This document shows, piece after piece, positions 9,853 through 20,055 of a stretch of 64,000 nt of DNA. Origin of the DNA: GCA-2746605 sp963704835 (GTDB lineage Bacteria > Bacteroidota > Ignavibacteria > Ignavibacteriales > Melioribacteraceae). The notes beneath the pieces are model-generated. The model saw only the letters and a list, made by a program, of their open reading frames with translations, was not told the origin of the DNA and searched no databases. Location: assembly GCA_963704835.1 (NCBI GenBank), contig CAVPHW010000003.1, forward strand, positions 458,860 to 522,859, read 5' to 3'. The position numbers and the translations under genes were made by a program. How positions within the stretch are numbered: position 1 is the stretch's first letter; the number at the start of each line of letters is the position of its first letter.

Positions 9853-10974
9853 ATGAGAATTGGAATCCCCAAAGAGACTTTAAGAGAAGAAAAAAGAGTT
9901 GCTATCGCTCCTGCGGGAGTTGATGCCTTAGTAAAAGCCGGACATACCATATTTATTGAGACCGACGCTGGAGCTGGTTGCCATTTTACAGATCAAGATT
10001 ATGTAAATGTTGGCGCCACAATAGTTTATAGTGCCGAAGAAGTATTTCAAAGGGCTGAATTAATTGCAAAAGTAACTCCATTAACTGATGAAGTCGCCAA
10101 TTTGATTCAGGAGAATCAAATCATATTTTCATTTTTGCACTTGTCGGTTGGTAAAAAAAATATTCTTGATAAACTTATTGAGAAAAAAGCCGTTGCAATT
10201 AGTTATGAACTAATTGAGAAACTAGACCAGCTACCAGTTTTACAAACCATTAGTGAGATTGCAGGTCAGCTGGCAATTCAAATTGGAAGCAAGTTATTAA
10301 AAAGTGATGTTCCTTCCGGAAGAGGTATTCTACTGGGTGGAATTCCTGGTGTTGCACCAGCAGCAGTTGTCATTTTAGGTGCCGGAGTTGTTGGCTTTAA
10401 CGCGGCACGCACAGCTTACGCTAATGGTGCACAAGTTATTGTTCTTGACACGGATTTACGAAGGTTAAGAAGGATTGAGAATTCTATCTCAAATAATATC
10501 ACAACAGTTGTTGCCAATCCTCTTACTATAGCTCGTGGAATTAAATTTGCTGATCTTTTTATTGGCGCAGTGCAAATAAAAGGAGAAAAATCTCGCCATA
10601 TTATTACTGAAGAAATGGTTAAGACAATGAAACGTGGGGCAGTTATTGTCGATGTTTCAATTGATCAGGGTGGTTGTGTAGAAACCAGTTATCCAACAAC
10701 ATTATCAGATCCAATCTTTGTTAAGCATAACGTTATTCATTATTGTGTTCCTAATATTCCAGCACTTGTTTCAAGAACAGCAAGTTATGGTTTAACAAAT
10801 GCCTCACTGGAATATATCATGAATATTGCCGATAATGGACTATCAAATGCATTACTTGGTGATCTTGGTTTATCCAGAGGAGTTTGTTCTTATAATGGTT
10901 ATTGTTCAAACGAGATAGTTGCAGAGACATTTAATTTGGAGTATAGAAGATTACATATTTTTTCAACAAATTGA
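9853..10974 (+). CDS. ald: Alanine dehydrogenase
   Basis: A 373-residue protein of the usual length for Ald. The start MRIGIPKETLREEKRVAI is the AlaDH/PNT N-terminal signature, with the substrate-binding Arg near 16, Lys near 75 (AKVTPL) and catalytic His near 96 (FSFLHLS). The NAD site is VVILGAGVVGFNAAR, and the catalytic Asp near 270 lies in IVDVSIDQGG. It converts L-alanine to pyruvate and ammonia with NAD in the cytoplasm. A standalone transhydrogenase alpha subunit is ruled out by length and by absence of a partner gene. Confidence 0.92.
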   Translation: MRIGIPKETLREEKRVAIAPAGVDALVKAGHTIFIETDAGAGCHFTDQDYVNVGATIVYSAEEVFQRAELIAKVTPLTDEVANLIQENQIIFSFLHLSVGKKNILDKLIEKKAVAISYELIEKLDQLPVLQTISEIAGQLAIQIGSKLLKSDVPSGRGILLGGIPGVAPAAVVILGAGVVGFNAARTAYANGAQVIVLDTDLRRLRRIENSISNNITTVVANPLTIARGIKFADLFIGAVQIKGEKSRHIITEEMVKTMKRGAVIVDVSIDQGGCVETSYPTTLSDPIFVKHNVIHYCVPNIPALVSRTASYGLTNASLEYIMNIADNGLSNALLGDLGLSRGVCSYNGYCSNEIVAETFNLEYRRLHIFSTN

Positions 10975-11017
10975 TAAATTGTTATGACAACTGAAGAAGT
11001 ACAGAATTAATAAACCC

Positions 11018-12338
11018 ATGAAATTATCTTGGCAAGAAAAATATAAATCAAAGGTTTTATCATCAGATGATGCATTTAAAGTTGTTAAATCTGGAGATAA
11101 AGTAGTTATTCAGCCCGGTTGTGCAGCTCCAATGGAATTGATACGAGCATTGGTAAGAAAAAAAGATGAACTTAAGTGATGTACTCCTTTATCATATTCT
11201 AATTGTCGGAGATCTGCCGTACCTTGCGTCGGGAATGGAAAAACATTTTAAGCATAAAGCATTTTTTATTGGAGGCAACGCCAGGAATGCTGTTAATGAA
11301 GGACGAGCAGAATTTATTCCAATTTTTCTTTCAGAAGTTACTATGCTATTTAAAAGAGGTGTAATAGTTCCAGATATTGCACTTATTAATGTTTCTCCTC
11401 CGGATGACCATGGATTTTGTAGTTATGGAATTGATGTTGGGAATATTAAAACTCCTGCAGAAAAATCTAAAGTAATAATTGCTCAAATAAATGATCACAT
11501 GCCAAGGGGATTAGGAAATAGTTTTATTCATTTGAATAAAATTGATTTTATTGTTGAACACAGTGAAAATTTAATGGAATTACCACAGGTTGATCCAAAC
11601 GCATCCTCAACTGTTCTAGCTGCTTACGATAAAATTGGGCAATATATTGCTTCAATGATTGAAAATGGTTCAACACTACAAATGGGAATTGGAGCAATTC
11701 CGGATTCCGTTATGAAATATTTAAAAAATCATAAAGATTTAGGTATTCATACAGAAATGTTTTCCGATGGGATTGTTGAATTGGTTGAACAGGGTGTTAT
11801 TAATGGTGAACAAAAAACTTTACATCCCGGTAAAATTATTGCTGGTTTTGTTTTAGGGACGAGAAAGTCATTTGACTTTATTGATAATAATCCGATTTTT
11901 GAATTTCACCCTCAAGAATATGTAAATAACCCATTTATAATTGCACAGAACAATAAGATGGTTGCTATAAATGCTGCTATTGAAATTGATTTAACTGGTC
12001 AAGTTTGTTCTGATTCGATTGGGACAAAATTTTATAGTGGTATTGGTGGACAAGTAGATTTTATTCGTGGTGCTGCTCATTCTGAAGGAGGCAAACCAAT
12101 TATTGCTTTACCTTCAACTACAAAAGATGAAAAAATTTCTAGAATTGTACCTACTTTAAAAACGGGAGCCGGTGTTGTAACTTCTCGTGGTGACGTTCAC
12201 TATGTAGTCACTGAATATGGAATTGCAGATCTTTTTGGAAAAAGCATTCAGGAACGAGTTCAAGCATTAATCAAAATTGCGCATCCAAAGTTTAGAGATG
12301 AGTTAACCAAATTCGCAAAAGAAACTTTTAAAGTTTAG
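11018..12338 (+). CDS. Acetyl-CoA hydrolase/4-hydroxybutyrate CoA-transferase, frameshifted near its start
   Basis: The intact frame covers residues from about 55 onward. The missing N-terminus is present just upstream in another frame: an ATG at 11018 reads MKLSWQEKYKSKV... to a TGA at 11177. Removing one A near 11173 joins them smoothly as KKDELSDVLLYHIL. The joined protein is about 440 residues, the usual family length. The catalytic Glu lies in IHTEMFSDG, with GxG CoA-site sequence before it. It moves CoA between acyl donors and acetate or succinate. The gene may be intact in the organism with a one-base assembly error, or be a recent pseudogene. Confidence 0.78.
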
Positions 12339-12344
12339 GGAACT

Positions 12345-13037
12345 ATGATTGCTGTAATAGGTGACATCCATGGATGTTATCACACCTTAAAAGAATTGTA
12401 TAAAAAGATTAAGGATAATTATCCGAGTGCTGAAATTTATTCAGTAGGTGATTTGTTAGATCGGGGTCATTATTGTCTAGAGTCGGTTGAATTTGTTAGA
12501 GAAAAAGAAATAAAGTTTACACCAGGTAATCATGATTTAATGTTTAGCCACTTTTTTCAATCACCAGGAAGCATTTTTGCCCGAACCTGGATTCATAACG
12601 ATAATGGTGAAACACTTGCCGCTTATGAATTTGAACCCGATAAGGTTTGGGAACATATTGATTTCTTGAATAAGCAACCATTTTGGTATAATCATCCAGA
12701 TGCCTTTATTACGCATGCGGGATTTTCATCTTACTATAAAAAGAGTCTGCCTAGTGGATATAAGAAAAATTTAGATACACTTGGAAAAATTATTGATAAA
12801 GAAATTGAATCCGATCATGGTGTAATGTGGAATAGAGACAAACTGCTTAATTTAGGAGTCTTACAAATTGTGGGTCATACTCATAGTATGGAACCAAAAT
12901 TAGATAATTCTGCCAATGCTCTTTACATCGATACTGGAGCTTTTAGAGGAAATAAACTTAGTGCTGCTATTGTAGAAGATAGCAAAATAATAGAAATATT
13001 ATCTGTAGGAACTATTCCTAAGGATATTCATATATAA
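12345..13037 (+). CDS. Calcineurin-like metallophosphoesterase (PPP family)
   Basis: A 230-residue phosphoesterase with the ordered metal motifs GDIHGCYHTL (residues 6-15), GDLLDRG near 36, GNHDLMF near 60 and VGHTH near 178. This arrangement belongs to the PPP group containing bacterial Ser/Thr phosphatases and diadenosine tetraphosphatases (ApaH/PrpE-like). Sequence alone does not separate the two. It starts 6 nt after the CoA-transferase stop in a shared transcript. The 3' side opens into the 287-nt gap before sprA. Confidence 0.82.
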   Translation: MIAVIGDIHGCYHTLKELYKKIKDNYPSAEIYSVGDLLDRGHYCLESVEFVREKEIKFTPGNHDLMFSHFFQSPGSIFARTWIHNDNGETLAAYEFEPDKVWEHIDFLNKQPFWYNHPDAFITHAGFSSYYKKSLPSGYKKNLDTLGKIIDKEIESDHGVMWNRDKLLNLGVLQIVGHTHSMEPKLDNSANALYIDTGAFRGNKLSAAIVEDSKIIEILSVGTIPKDIHI

Positions 13038-13324
13038 TAGGTAGTAATTTTTGACTATAAAATGCAGCATTTGATAATTATTATTGAATTGGATAATTTT
13101 TCGTCCCTATTATAAATTATAGGAGGTATTATAGAAATATTTTTACAATAATCAATATTCTCAAATTATTTGGACTTTCTAAAATTTGAAATTAGAGAAT
13201 AAAAATCAGAACCAATTATTATTAGCATTAGTAATCTATTATAGTTTTTTCGACCTATACCTTTATTGTTCCGTCAAAAAATAGGTTTAGTAAATCAGCG
13301 AGTTCAATTGAGCTGGTTTCGAAT
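13038..13324 (+). other. AT-rich gap before sprA, may hide the true sprA 5' end
   Basis: No RNA gene or conserved site is evident. An AGGAGG sequence at 13121 has no start at normal distance. From a TTG at 13186 one frame reads MKLENKNQNQ followed by a hydrophobic run (LLLALVIYYSF), which would flow into the sprA frame if one T of the run at 13245-13250 were removed. That would supply the signal peptide the annotated sprA frame lacks. This is tentative. Confidence 0.35.
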
Positions 13325-16300
13325 TTGCATAATAGTTTATTAGCGGTTACTCCAAGTCATTTTGAATTGTCAGACTCAACTGATACTTTAATTACTGAAA
13401 ATAACTTTCTATCAGATTCTTCTGATATTTTTAATACCGAAAACAATCTTCTATTAGATTCAGCAAGTTTAACAGAAACAGAAGTTGATTCAGCTATGTT
13501 TGATTCAACTTATAGGCTCAAGAATTTTCAATTTATTAGGGAAGATGATCCTCTTCTTTCTTTTGAACCAAAAAGAAAAATTAGCTTTTATGCATATCCA
13601 TCAGAAAGAAATGTAAGACGAACCGTTGAACTTGATTCCACCGGTAATTTTGTAATTATTAAGGAATTAGTCGCAGGTGCTGAGATACGAAATTATTTAA
13701 AAATACCTCTCGATGAATATATTAAGTTGAAATTAGAAAGTGTAGAGCGCGGCTCTTGGGATAAGCTCGGTTATAAATATGTTCTTAAGGATAAAAAAGA
13801 CGATCTAGGTCAGTTGTTTAGCAACATCACTAATATTGAAATTCCTTTGCCTAGTGTTGGTTTCCTAAGTATTTTCGGTCCGCCAAAAATAAGTTTAAAA
13901 ATTAATGGTGCCGTAGATATTCATGGTGCATGGAGAAATGAAACGACAGAAGGTGGAACTGCCTCACTTTTGGGAAATACAAGAAACGAACCTGACTTTA
14001 AACAGCAAGTGCAAATTAATGTGAACGGCACAATTGGCGATAAATTAACAATTGCTGCTGATTGGAATACTGAACGTACCTTTGAATTTGAAAATCAGCT
14101 AAAGCTGCATTACAAAGGTTATAAGGATGAAATTGTACAGAGTATTGAAGCCGGTAACGTATCTTTACAAACATCACCACTTGTTGGTGGTGGTGAAGCA
14201 CTTTTCGGGATTAAAGCTCTTTTTCAATTTGGTCCATTTAGTTTAACTGCTCTTGCTTCACAAAAGAAAAGCGAGGTTGATGAAGTTTCTGTCTCCGGTG
14301 GTTCGCAAAAAAGTGAATTTACTGTTCGAGCTTATGAATATTCTCAAAATCATTATTTCGTTGATTTGGCTTACGCTTCAACTCATCCGGATACGAATAT
14401 GTTTGAAAAGTATTATGGAAATGCAAATGCTTTAACTATCGATGAATTTAGAATTAAAGAGCTTGAAGTTTGGAAAACCACTTCTGCCCAATTAGATATT
14501 CAAAAGCAAAGAAGAGCCAGTGCATTTATTGATTTAGAAGCAAGAGAAAGTGCTGATAGCCCTGCACCTTATCCCGATTCATTTAGAGATCTTAATTATA
14601 CTCCTGTACCTGGTCGTTCTGTAGTTAATGACAGATTTGTAAGATTAGAAGATGGTGTTGACTACGATTATAATCCTTATGTAGGGTTAATAAGTTTTAG
14701 GACTCAAGTCAATACAGAAGACGCTATTGCTGTAGCTTACCGTACTGAGGGGAAAGGTTCTGGTGATAATTTCTACGGTGAATTTATTCGAGAAGTTGAA
14801 AATGATACTTCAACAGTTTTAGTATTGAAATTAATAAAGCCTAAAAAATTACAACCTGGCGGTGATTTTGCTGATGCATGGAAATTACAGCTTAAAAATA
14901 TTTATCCAATTGGTGGACGTGACGTTAAAAAAGAAAATTTTACGTTTGATATTAATTTCCAATTCCCTGGGCAAGAACCTGCAAGAGAGTTAGAAGGTAA
15001 AAATATTCTTCAAGCTTTTGGACTTGATTTAACAGATGAAAGTGGAACCGGCGGTCCTGATGGAGCATTTGACTGGGATCCAGGAAGAACAATTATTCCC
15101 AAAACCGGCGAAATTATTTTTCCAAAACTTCAACCATTTGGAAATGATTTTCCTTTTTCAGAAGAATTAAAATATCAAGCTGTTTACGATACATCTGTAA
15201 CGTATGCCCGTCAGGACAATACAAAAGATAAGTTTGTTCTCGTTGGTGAATATTCCGCTGATGCTTCCTCTGTCTATAATATCGGATTTAATGTTGTCGA
15301 AAATTCTGTAAAAGTTACTCTTGATGGCAGGCAGATGGATCTTGGGAAGGATTATAGTGTTGATTATAATATTGGTCAAGTTGTTATCAGAAATGCTAGT
15401 GCTTTAGTACCTGGAGCCAATTTGAAAATTACTTATGAAAAGAACGATTTATTTCAACTTGCATCAAAAACACTTCTTGGTTTAAGAGGTATTTATGATA
15501 TGAGTGAGAAAACTAAATTTGGTTTTTCATACCTCAATTTAAACCAAACTACACTTAGTGATAAAGTTAGAATTGGTGAGGAACCTTTAAACAACTCTAT
15601 TTTTGGTCTTGATTTTCAAACGGGACTCGATCTACCATTTATTACAAAAGGACTGGATAATATTATTTCAACTAAGGAAATGTCTAGTGTATCTCTAAAG
15701 GGCGAATTTGCTTATATGAGTCCTGACCCGAATACAAAAAAAAGTAATATTGATAGTGATGGCAAACAAAGTATTGCTTATGTTGATGATTTTGAAGGCG
15801 CAAAAAGAATTATACCGGTTGGTGTGTCATATACCGGATGGCGAGATATAAGTGTGCCCGATAAGATATTTGGTCTTGAAGGTTTTACAAAACAACAACA
15901 GATGAATTATAAAGCGAAAAGTTATTGGTTTAACTTTCTGCCTTCAAACGTGTTAGTAGAAGATATCTGGGGCGATAGAAAAAAAGTTTCAAGACATGAT
16001 GATAGAATCACTGTTCTTGACTATGTTTTTAATCCCAATAATAGAGGAGCTTATAACTATACTCCAGTTTTAGATGATAAAAGTTTGCTTTGGGGTGGAA
16101 TTATGAGACCGCTTTCTTCTACCGCAAGTAACCTTGTAGAAGAGAATATCGAATACATTGAGTTTTGGTTAAAATTAGAAGAAGCTCCTGAAGGCTCAAA
16201 AATATATATGGATTTAGGGCAAATTAGTGAAGACATTATACCAAACCTTTCGCTTGATCAAGAAGATAAAAACCAAAATGATAGATTAGATGAAGGTGAG

Positions 16301-19300
16301 GATGTTGGACTTGATGGAATGACAAATGCGAAAGAAATTTCAACATTTGGAGCTGAGTTTGATGATCCTAGTGGTGATAAATATAGCTTTATTCTCGGTT
16401 CGGGTGATTATACCAAAATTAATGGAACTGAAGGAAATGGAACCCTGAATGATGCGGGAAGATTACCCGATTCTGAAGATATGAATAAAAACTTTACATT
16501 TGATAATGTGAATAGTTACTTCCGCTATGAGATTCCATTAGATACAAATCGGGCAACGAATGAGTTAATAAGTGGCGGAGGAGATAATAAAGGTTGGTGG
16601 CAGTTTAGAATTCCTTTAAAAGAATTTACATCTAAAGTTGGAAGTCCTAGTTTTACAATTATTGAAGTTCTAAGGCTTTGGATTTCCGATGTTCAAGCAC
16701 CTGTTCACTTAAGACTAGCAGAAATTAACTTAGTTGGTAATCAGTGGCAAAAGGTTGTTGTTCCAGGTAAAGTTGAAGAAAATGATACCACTCTTGTAAT
16801 ATCCACAATCAATTATGAAGATAACCCTGAATATTTGACCCCTCCAGGAGTTCAGCGAGAAAGAGATAGAACAAATACAGAAGAAGAAATATTCAAGAAT
16901 GAACAGTCTCTTAGGCTGGTTGTTACAGACTTGGAAGATGGAGACAAAAGGGAAATTGTAAAATATTTATTTAGACCACTTGATGTTTTTGATTACAAAG
17001 AAATGAAACTATTCGTACGTGGAGAGCAGTCCGATTTACCTGGCTCAATTTCATACTTTGAAGATGCAAATAATTATGGCTCTGAAGTTTATTTCAGGTT
17101 TGGAACCGATACTGCTAACTTTTATGAGTACAGGCAACCAGTTACAAAAGGTCTGCAGGATCCTTCCCACCTAGGTTGGTCTGAAATTTCCATTGAATTT
17201 GCAAAGCTTACAGCAATTAAACAAGTTAGAACGGAAATTACAGAGCTATATACTTTACCGGTTGAAGGCGAGGTGGGTCATTTTTATGGTGTTAAAGGAA
17301 ATCCAACTCTAACCAGAGTAAATTTCTTTTCTTTTGGAATAAGAAACCCCAGCAATAGAGGTTTTGAAGGGAGTAGTGTTTCAGGTGAGCTTTGGGTAAA
17401 TGAATTAAGAGTGCTTGGTGCTGATGATACGCCAGGCTGGGCTTATAGTGCTTCATCCCAAGTAAAGTTTGCAGATTTAATGACAGTAAGTGTTAACGCA
17501 AGTAAAACAGATCCTTTCTTCCACAGATTAAATGAAAGATTTGGAAAACGTGTAGATAACTCGCAATGGAGCGGTGCAGTAAATTTTGATGTCATTAAGT
17601 TACTCCCTTGGAATTTAACTGGAAGTAGTTTTGGTTTAAACTATTCTCGATCTGAATCAATTTCTAAACCACTGTATATGCCTGGAACTGATATTAATGT
17701 TGATGAAGCAGTTAAACAAGAAAGAATCCAGTTAATAGATAGCGGCATGACTGAAAGTCAAGCCGATTTAATTGCTGAAGAAATTAGAACTAATTCCCAA
17801 TCAGTAAATATTACTGATACCTGGTCAATTTCTAGCATAAAATTAAATTTACCGAGCAAAGATTGGTATATACAAGACATTATTAATAACTTACAATTTT
17901 CCTTTAGTTTCAATAAGAATTTTAGTCGAAGCCCTTCGGTTATTTACTCCAATGGTTGGCAGTGGAATGGAAGCAGTAAGTATTCGGTAAATTTTAGCAA
18001 AGACAATTATATTTTTGCCGCAGATATTCCTTTAATCGGGAGCTTGATTGAAATTTTTACCGACTATAAAAATGTAAAACTTTACTTTTCTCCACAGTCT
18101 TTTAATACAGGGCTTTCAGCAAATAGAAGATATTCTGCAAGTTTAAGTAGAACAGATAATGCAGAAATAAATACCCAGAGAGATTTTACATCCAAAAGAG
18201 ATTTTGGCTTTAATTGGAAATTAACTGAAGGTGGTCTATTAAATTTAAGTATTGGCTACAATGTTAACCTGGCTTCTTCTTATGCTCATTTACTAACATT
18301 TAATGATTTTGAGCGCTCTGAATCAGAAATTTGGAATGATATTTTAAATGGTCAATATTTCGGAAAAGACTACAGTTATTCACAGAGCTTTAGTGTAAAA
18401 ACAGATCCCAAATTACCATCATTGTGGGATATGAATAAGTATATTACAATATCTATGGGTTTTAATAATACTTACAATTGGACGAATAATTTTAAACAGG
18501 AAGACCTGGGAAGAAGTGCGGGTTATTCAAATAGTGTACGCGCTGGTTTTGGATTAAAATTAAAAGCACTTACAACTCCGCTTTTTGAAGAAACTAAAAT
18601 TATAGTTAACCCTACCTCAAAAACTTTTAATAAACCAGTAAGAGGTAGAACCAATACACCAAAGGTTGTAAAAGTTGATGATGAAGAAAGTGAAGAAAAA
18701 GAAGAAAGTGAAGAAAATAAGGAGCTCGTACAGGAAGGAATTAATGAAGAAGAATTAAATGCTGGAGTGCAAGATTCTATTGATGCAGAACCAAAAGTGA
18801 TGATATTTTCAACAGCTTTAAATTACCTTAAAATGGCATCAAAATGGTTGTTCTTTGATTACGAAAATATTGATGTTGATTTTTCTCAAACAGTTTCTGT
18901 AAGTGGTAGTGGAATAAAGGAGACTGGCACGGGATTTACTAATTTTTGGGGATTACAATCTATAGAAAGAAATGGTCCTTCACGTTCTTTTATGTTGGGA
19001 TTAAGTAGTGATTTGGGAGCCCGAGCGTCAAATGGAAATTTATCAGATAATTTCTCTGAGAAAAATTCATTAGATTTTAAAACTTCAAGACCATTGTGGG
19101 AAGGTGCAAACATAAGCCTCAATTGGAGAATTGGTTGGGGGTTGAATAGAACAACCAGTCTATCGACGGATGAATATGGAAACATTACTATTAATAATGT
19201 TTCATCAACAGGTAGTTTAGATAAAACATTTATGTATTTACCAATTTTCTTTTCTAAAGCAGGAATTGTTGAGGCACAAAAAATATACATTGAAGATCCC

Positions 19301-20041
19301 AATAGAGACATTGCAAAAGCTTTCTCCGAGGGCTTTGAAAGTATGCCTATTTTGGCGAACATACCTTTGCTTAAAGACATCGCCAAGTTTTTACCTCGTG
19401 CTAACTGGAGATTGAATTGGAGAGGCTTAGAAAAGTTGGAGTTTATTAAAGGTATTGCAAAATCTGTTTCACTAGATCATGCGTATACTTCAGGATATAC
19501 TGAAGGCTGGAAGGTAGATCCCGATGGTAAAAAACAAATTCAGACTCAAAGAATTAACTATGGTTTCTCCCCCTTATTAGGAATGAATATTACATTCGAC
19601 AATATCTGGGATGGTAATCTAACAAGTTCAGTTAAGTACTCCACCAAAACAAGTTTTGATCTTGGTATTGCAACAAGAAATATTACTGAATCATTTTCAA
19701 GAGATATTAACGTTACAGCTAGCTTTTCAAAATCCGGTTTTTCTCTTCCATTATTTGGACTTGACTTGAAGAATGATATTGAAATGTCATTATCATATAC
19801 CAGAGGTCAGAATTCTGTGGTAATATTTGAAATGGATTCTAGAGAGTTTAATGAAGAAGGAAAACCTCAGGATGGAACTACTAGGACAATAATTGAACCT
19901 AGAATTAAATATACATTAAGTTCTAAGGTGACACTTTCAATTTTCTACAAAAGAACTGCAATTGAACCAGAAGGTGCTTCTAGAATTCCGCCAACTACAA
20001 CAAATGAAGCTGGGCTTGATGTTCACATATCAATACAATAG
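13325..20041 (+). CDS. sprA: SprA, outer-membrane translocon of the type IX secretion system
   Basis: A 2,238-residue protein from a TTG start; the frame is open further upstream to 13235. Its size and its long series of amphipathic, Tyr/Asn-rich beta strands match SprA/Sov, the 36-strand barrel through which type IX substrates cross the outer membrane. Recognisable blocks include a plug-like region rich in VDDFEGAKR (near residue 820) and WVNELRV-type segments near 1355. A low-complexity acidic insert (residues about 1785-1815, Glu-rich) lies in a loop. No signal peptide is visible from the TTG, so the start is doubtful (see the gap entry). porX follows 14 nt downstream, a functional pairing. 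Confidence 0.9.
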   Translation: MHNSLLAVTPSHFELSDSTDTLITENNFLSDSSDIFNTENNLLLDSASLTETEVDSAMFDSTYRLKNFQFIREDDPLLSFEPKRKISFYAYPSERNVRRTVELDSTGNFVIIKELVAGAEIRNYLKIPLDEYIKLKLESVERGSWDKLGYKYVLKDKKDDLGQLFSNITNIEIPLPSVGFLSIFGPPKISLKINGAVDIHGAWRNETTEGGTASLLGNTRNEPDFKQQVQINVNGTIGDKLTIAADWNTERTFEFENQLKLHYKGYKDEIVQSIEAGNVSLQTSPLVGGGEALFGIKALFQFGPFSLTALASQKKSEVDEVSVSGGSQKSEFTVRAYEYSQNHYFVDLAYASTHPDTNMFEKYYGNANALTIDEFRIKELEVWKTTSAQLDIQKQRRASAFIDLEARESADSPAPYPDSFRDLNYTPVPGRSVVNDRFVRLEDGVDYDYNPYVGLISFRTQVNTEDAIAVAYRTEGKGSGDNFYGEFIREVENDTSTVLVLKLIKPKKLQPGGDFADAWKLQLKNIYPIGGRDVKKENFTFDINFQFPGQEPARELEGKNILQAFGLDLTDESGTGGPDGAFDWDPGRTIIPKTGEIIFPKLQPFGNDFPFSEELKYQAVYDTSVTYARQDNTKDKFVLVGEYSADASSVYNIGFNVVENSVKVTLDGRQMDLGKDYSVDYNIGQVVIRNASALVPGANLKITYEKNDLFQLASKTLLGLRGIYDMSEKTKFGFSYLNLNQTTLSDKVRIGEEPLNNSIFGLDFQTGLDLPFITKGLDNIISTKEMSSVSLKGEFAYMSPDPNTKKSNIDSDGKQSIAYVDDFEGAKRIIPVGVSYTGWRDISVPDKIFGLEGFTKQQQMNYKAKSYWFNFLPSNVLVEDIWGDRKKVSRHDDRITVLDYVFNPNNRGAYNYTPVLDDKSLLWGGIMRPLSSTASNLVEENIEYIEFWLKLEEAPEGSKIYMDLGQISEDIIPNLSLDQEDKNQNDRLDEGEDVGLDGMTNAKEISTFGAEFDDPSGDKYSFILGSGDYTKINGTEGNGTLNDAGRLPDSEDMNKNFTFDNVNSYFRYEIPLDTNRATNELISGGGDNKGWWQFRIPLKEFTSKVGSPSFTIIEVLRLWISDVQAPVHLRLAEINLVGNQWQKVVVPGKVEENDTTLVISTINYEDNPEYLTPPGVQRERDRTNTEEEIFKNEQSLRLVVTDLEDGDKREIVKYLFRPLDVFDYKEMKLFVRGEQSDLPGSISYFEDANNYGSEVYFRFGTDTANFYEYRQPVTKGLQDPSHLGWSEISIEFAKLTAIKQVRTEITELYTLPVEGEVGHFYGVKGNPTLTRVNFFSFGIRNPSNRGFEGSSVSGELWVNELRVLGADDTPGWAYSASSQVKFADLMTVSVNASKTDPFFHRLNERFGKRVDNSQWSGAVNFDVIKLLPWNLTGSSFGLNYSRSESISKPLYMPGTDINVDEAVKQERIQLIDSGMTESQADLIAEEIRTNSQSVNITDTWSISSIKLNLPSKDWYIQDIINNLQFSFSFNKNFSRSPSVIYSNGWQWNGSSKYSVNFSKDNYIFAADIPLIGSLIEIFTDYKNVKLYFSPQSFNTGLSANRRYSASLSRTDNAEINTQRDFTSKRDFGFNWKLTEGGLLNLSIGYNVNLASSYAHLLTFNDFERSESEIWNDILNGQYFGKDYSYSQSFSVKTDPKLPSLWDMNKYITISMGFNNTYNWTNNFKQEDLGRSAGYSNSVRAGFGLKLKALTTPLFEETKIIVNPTSKTFNKPVRGRTNTPKVVKVDDEESEEKEESEENKELVQEGINEEELNAGVQDSIDAEPKVMIFSTALNYLKMASKWLFFDYENIDVDFSQTVSVSGSGIKETGTGFTNFWGLQSIERNGPSRSFMLGLSSDLGARASNGNLSDNFSEKNSLDFKTSRPLWEGANISLNWRIGWGLNRTTSLSTDEYGNITINNVSSTGSLDKTFMYLPIFFSKAGIVEAQKIYIEDPNRDIAKAFSEGFESMPILANIPLLKDIAKFLPRANWRLNWRGLEKLEFIKGIAKSVSLDHAYTSGYTEGWKVDPDGKKQIQTQRINYGFSPLLGMNITFDNIWDGNLTSSVKYSTKTSFDLGIATRNITESFSRDINVTASFSKSGFSLPLFGLDLKNDIEMSLSYTRGQNSVVIFEMDSREFNEEGKPQDGTTRTIIEPRIKYTLSSKVTLSIFYKRTAIEPEGASRIPPTTTNEAGLDVHISIQ

Positions 20042-20055
20042 TTAGAAAGGATTTA

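Noticed and set aside
18886..19386. A 166-codon open frame antisense to sprA
   Set aside because: Lies wholly inside sprA, has no RBS or recognisable domain; shadow of the real frame.
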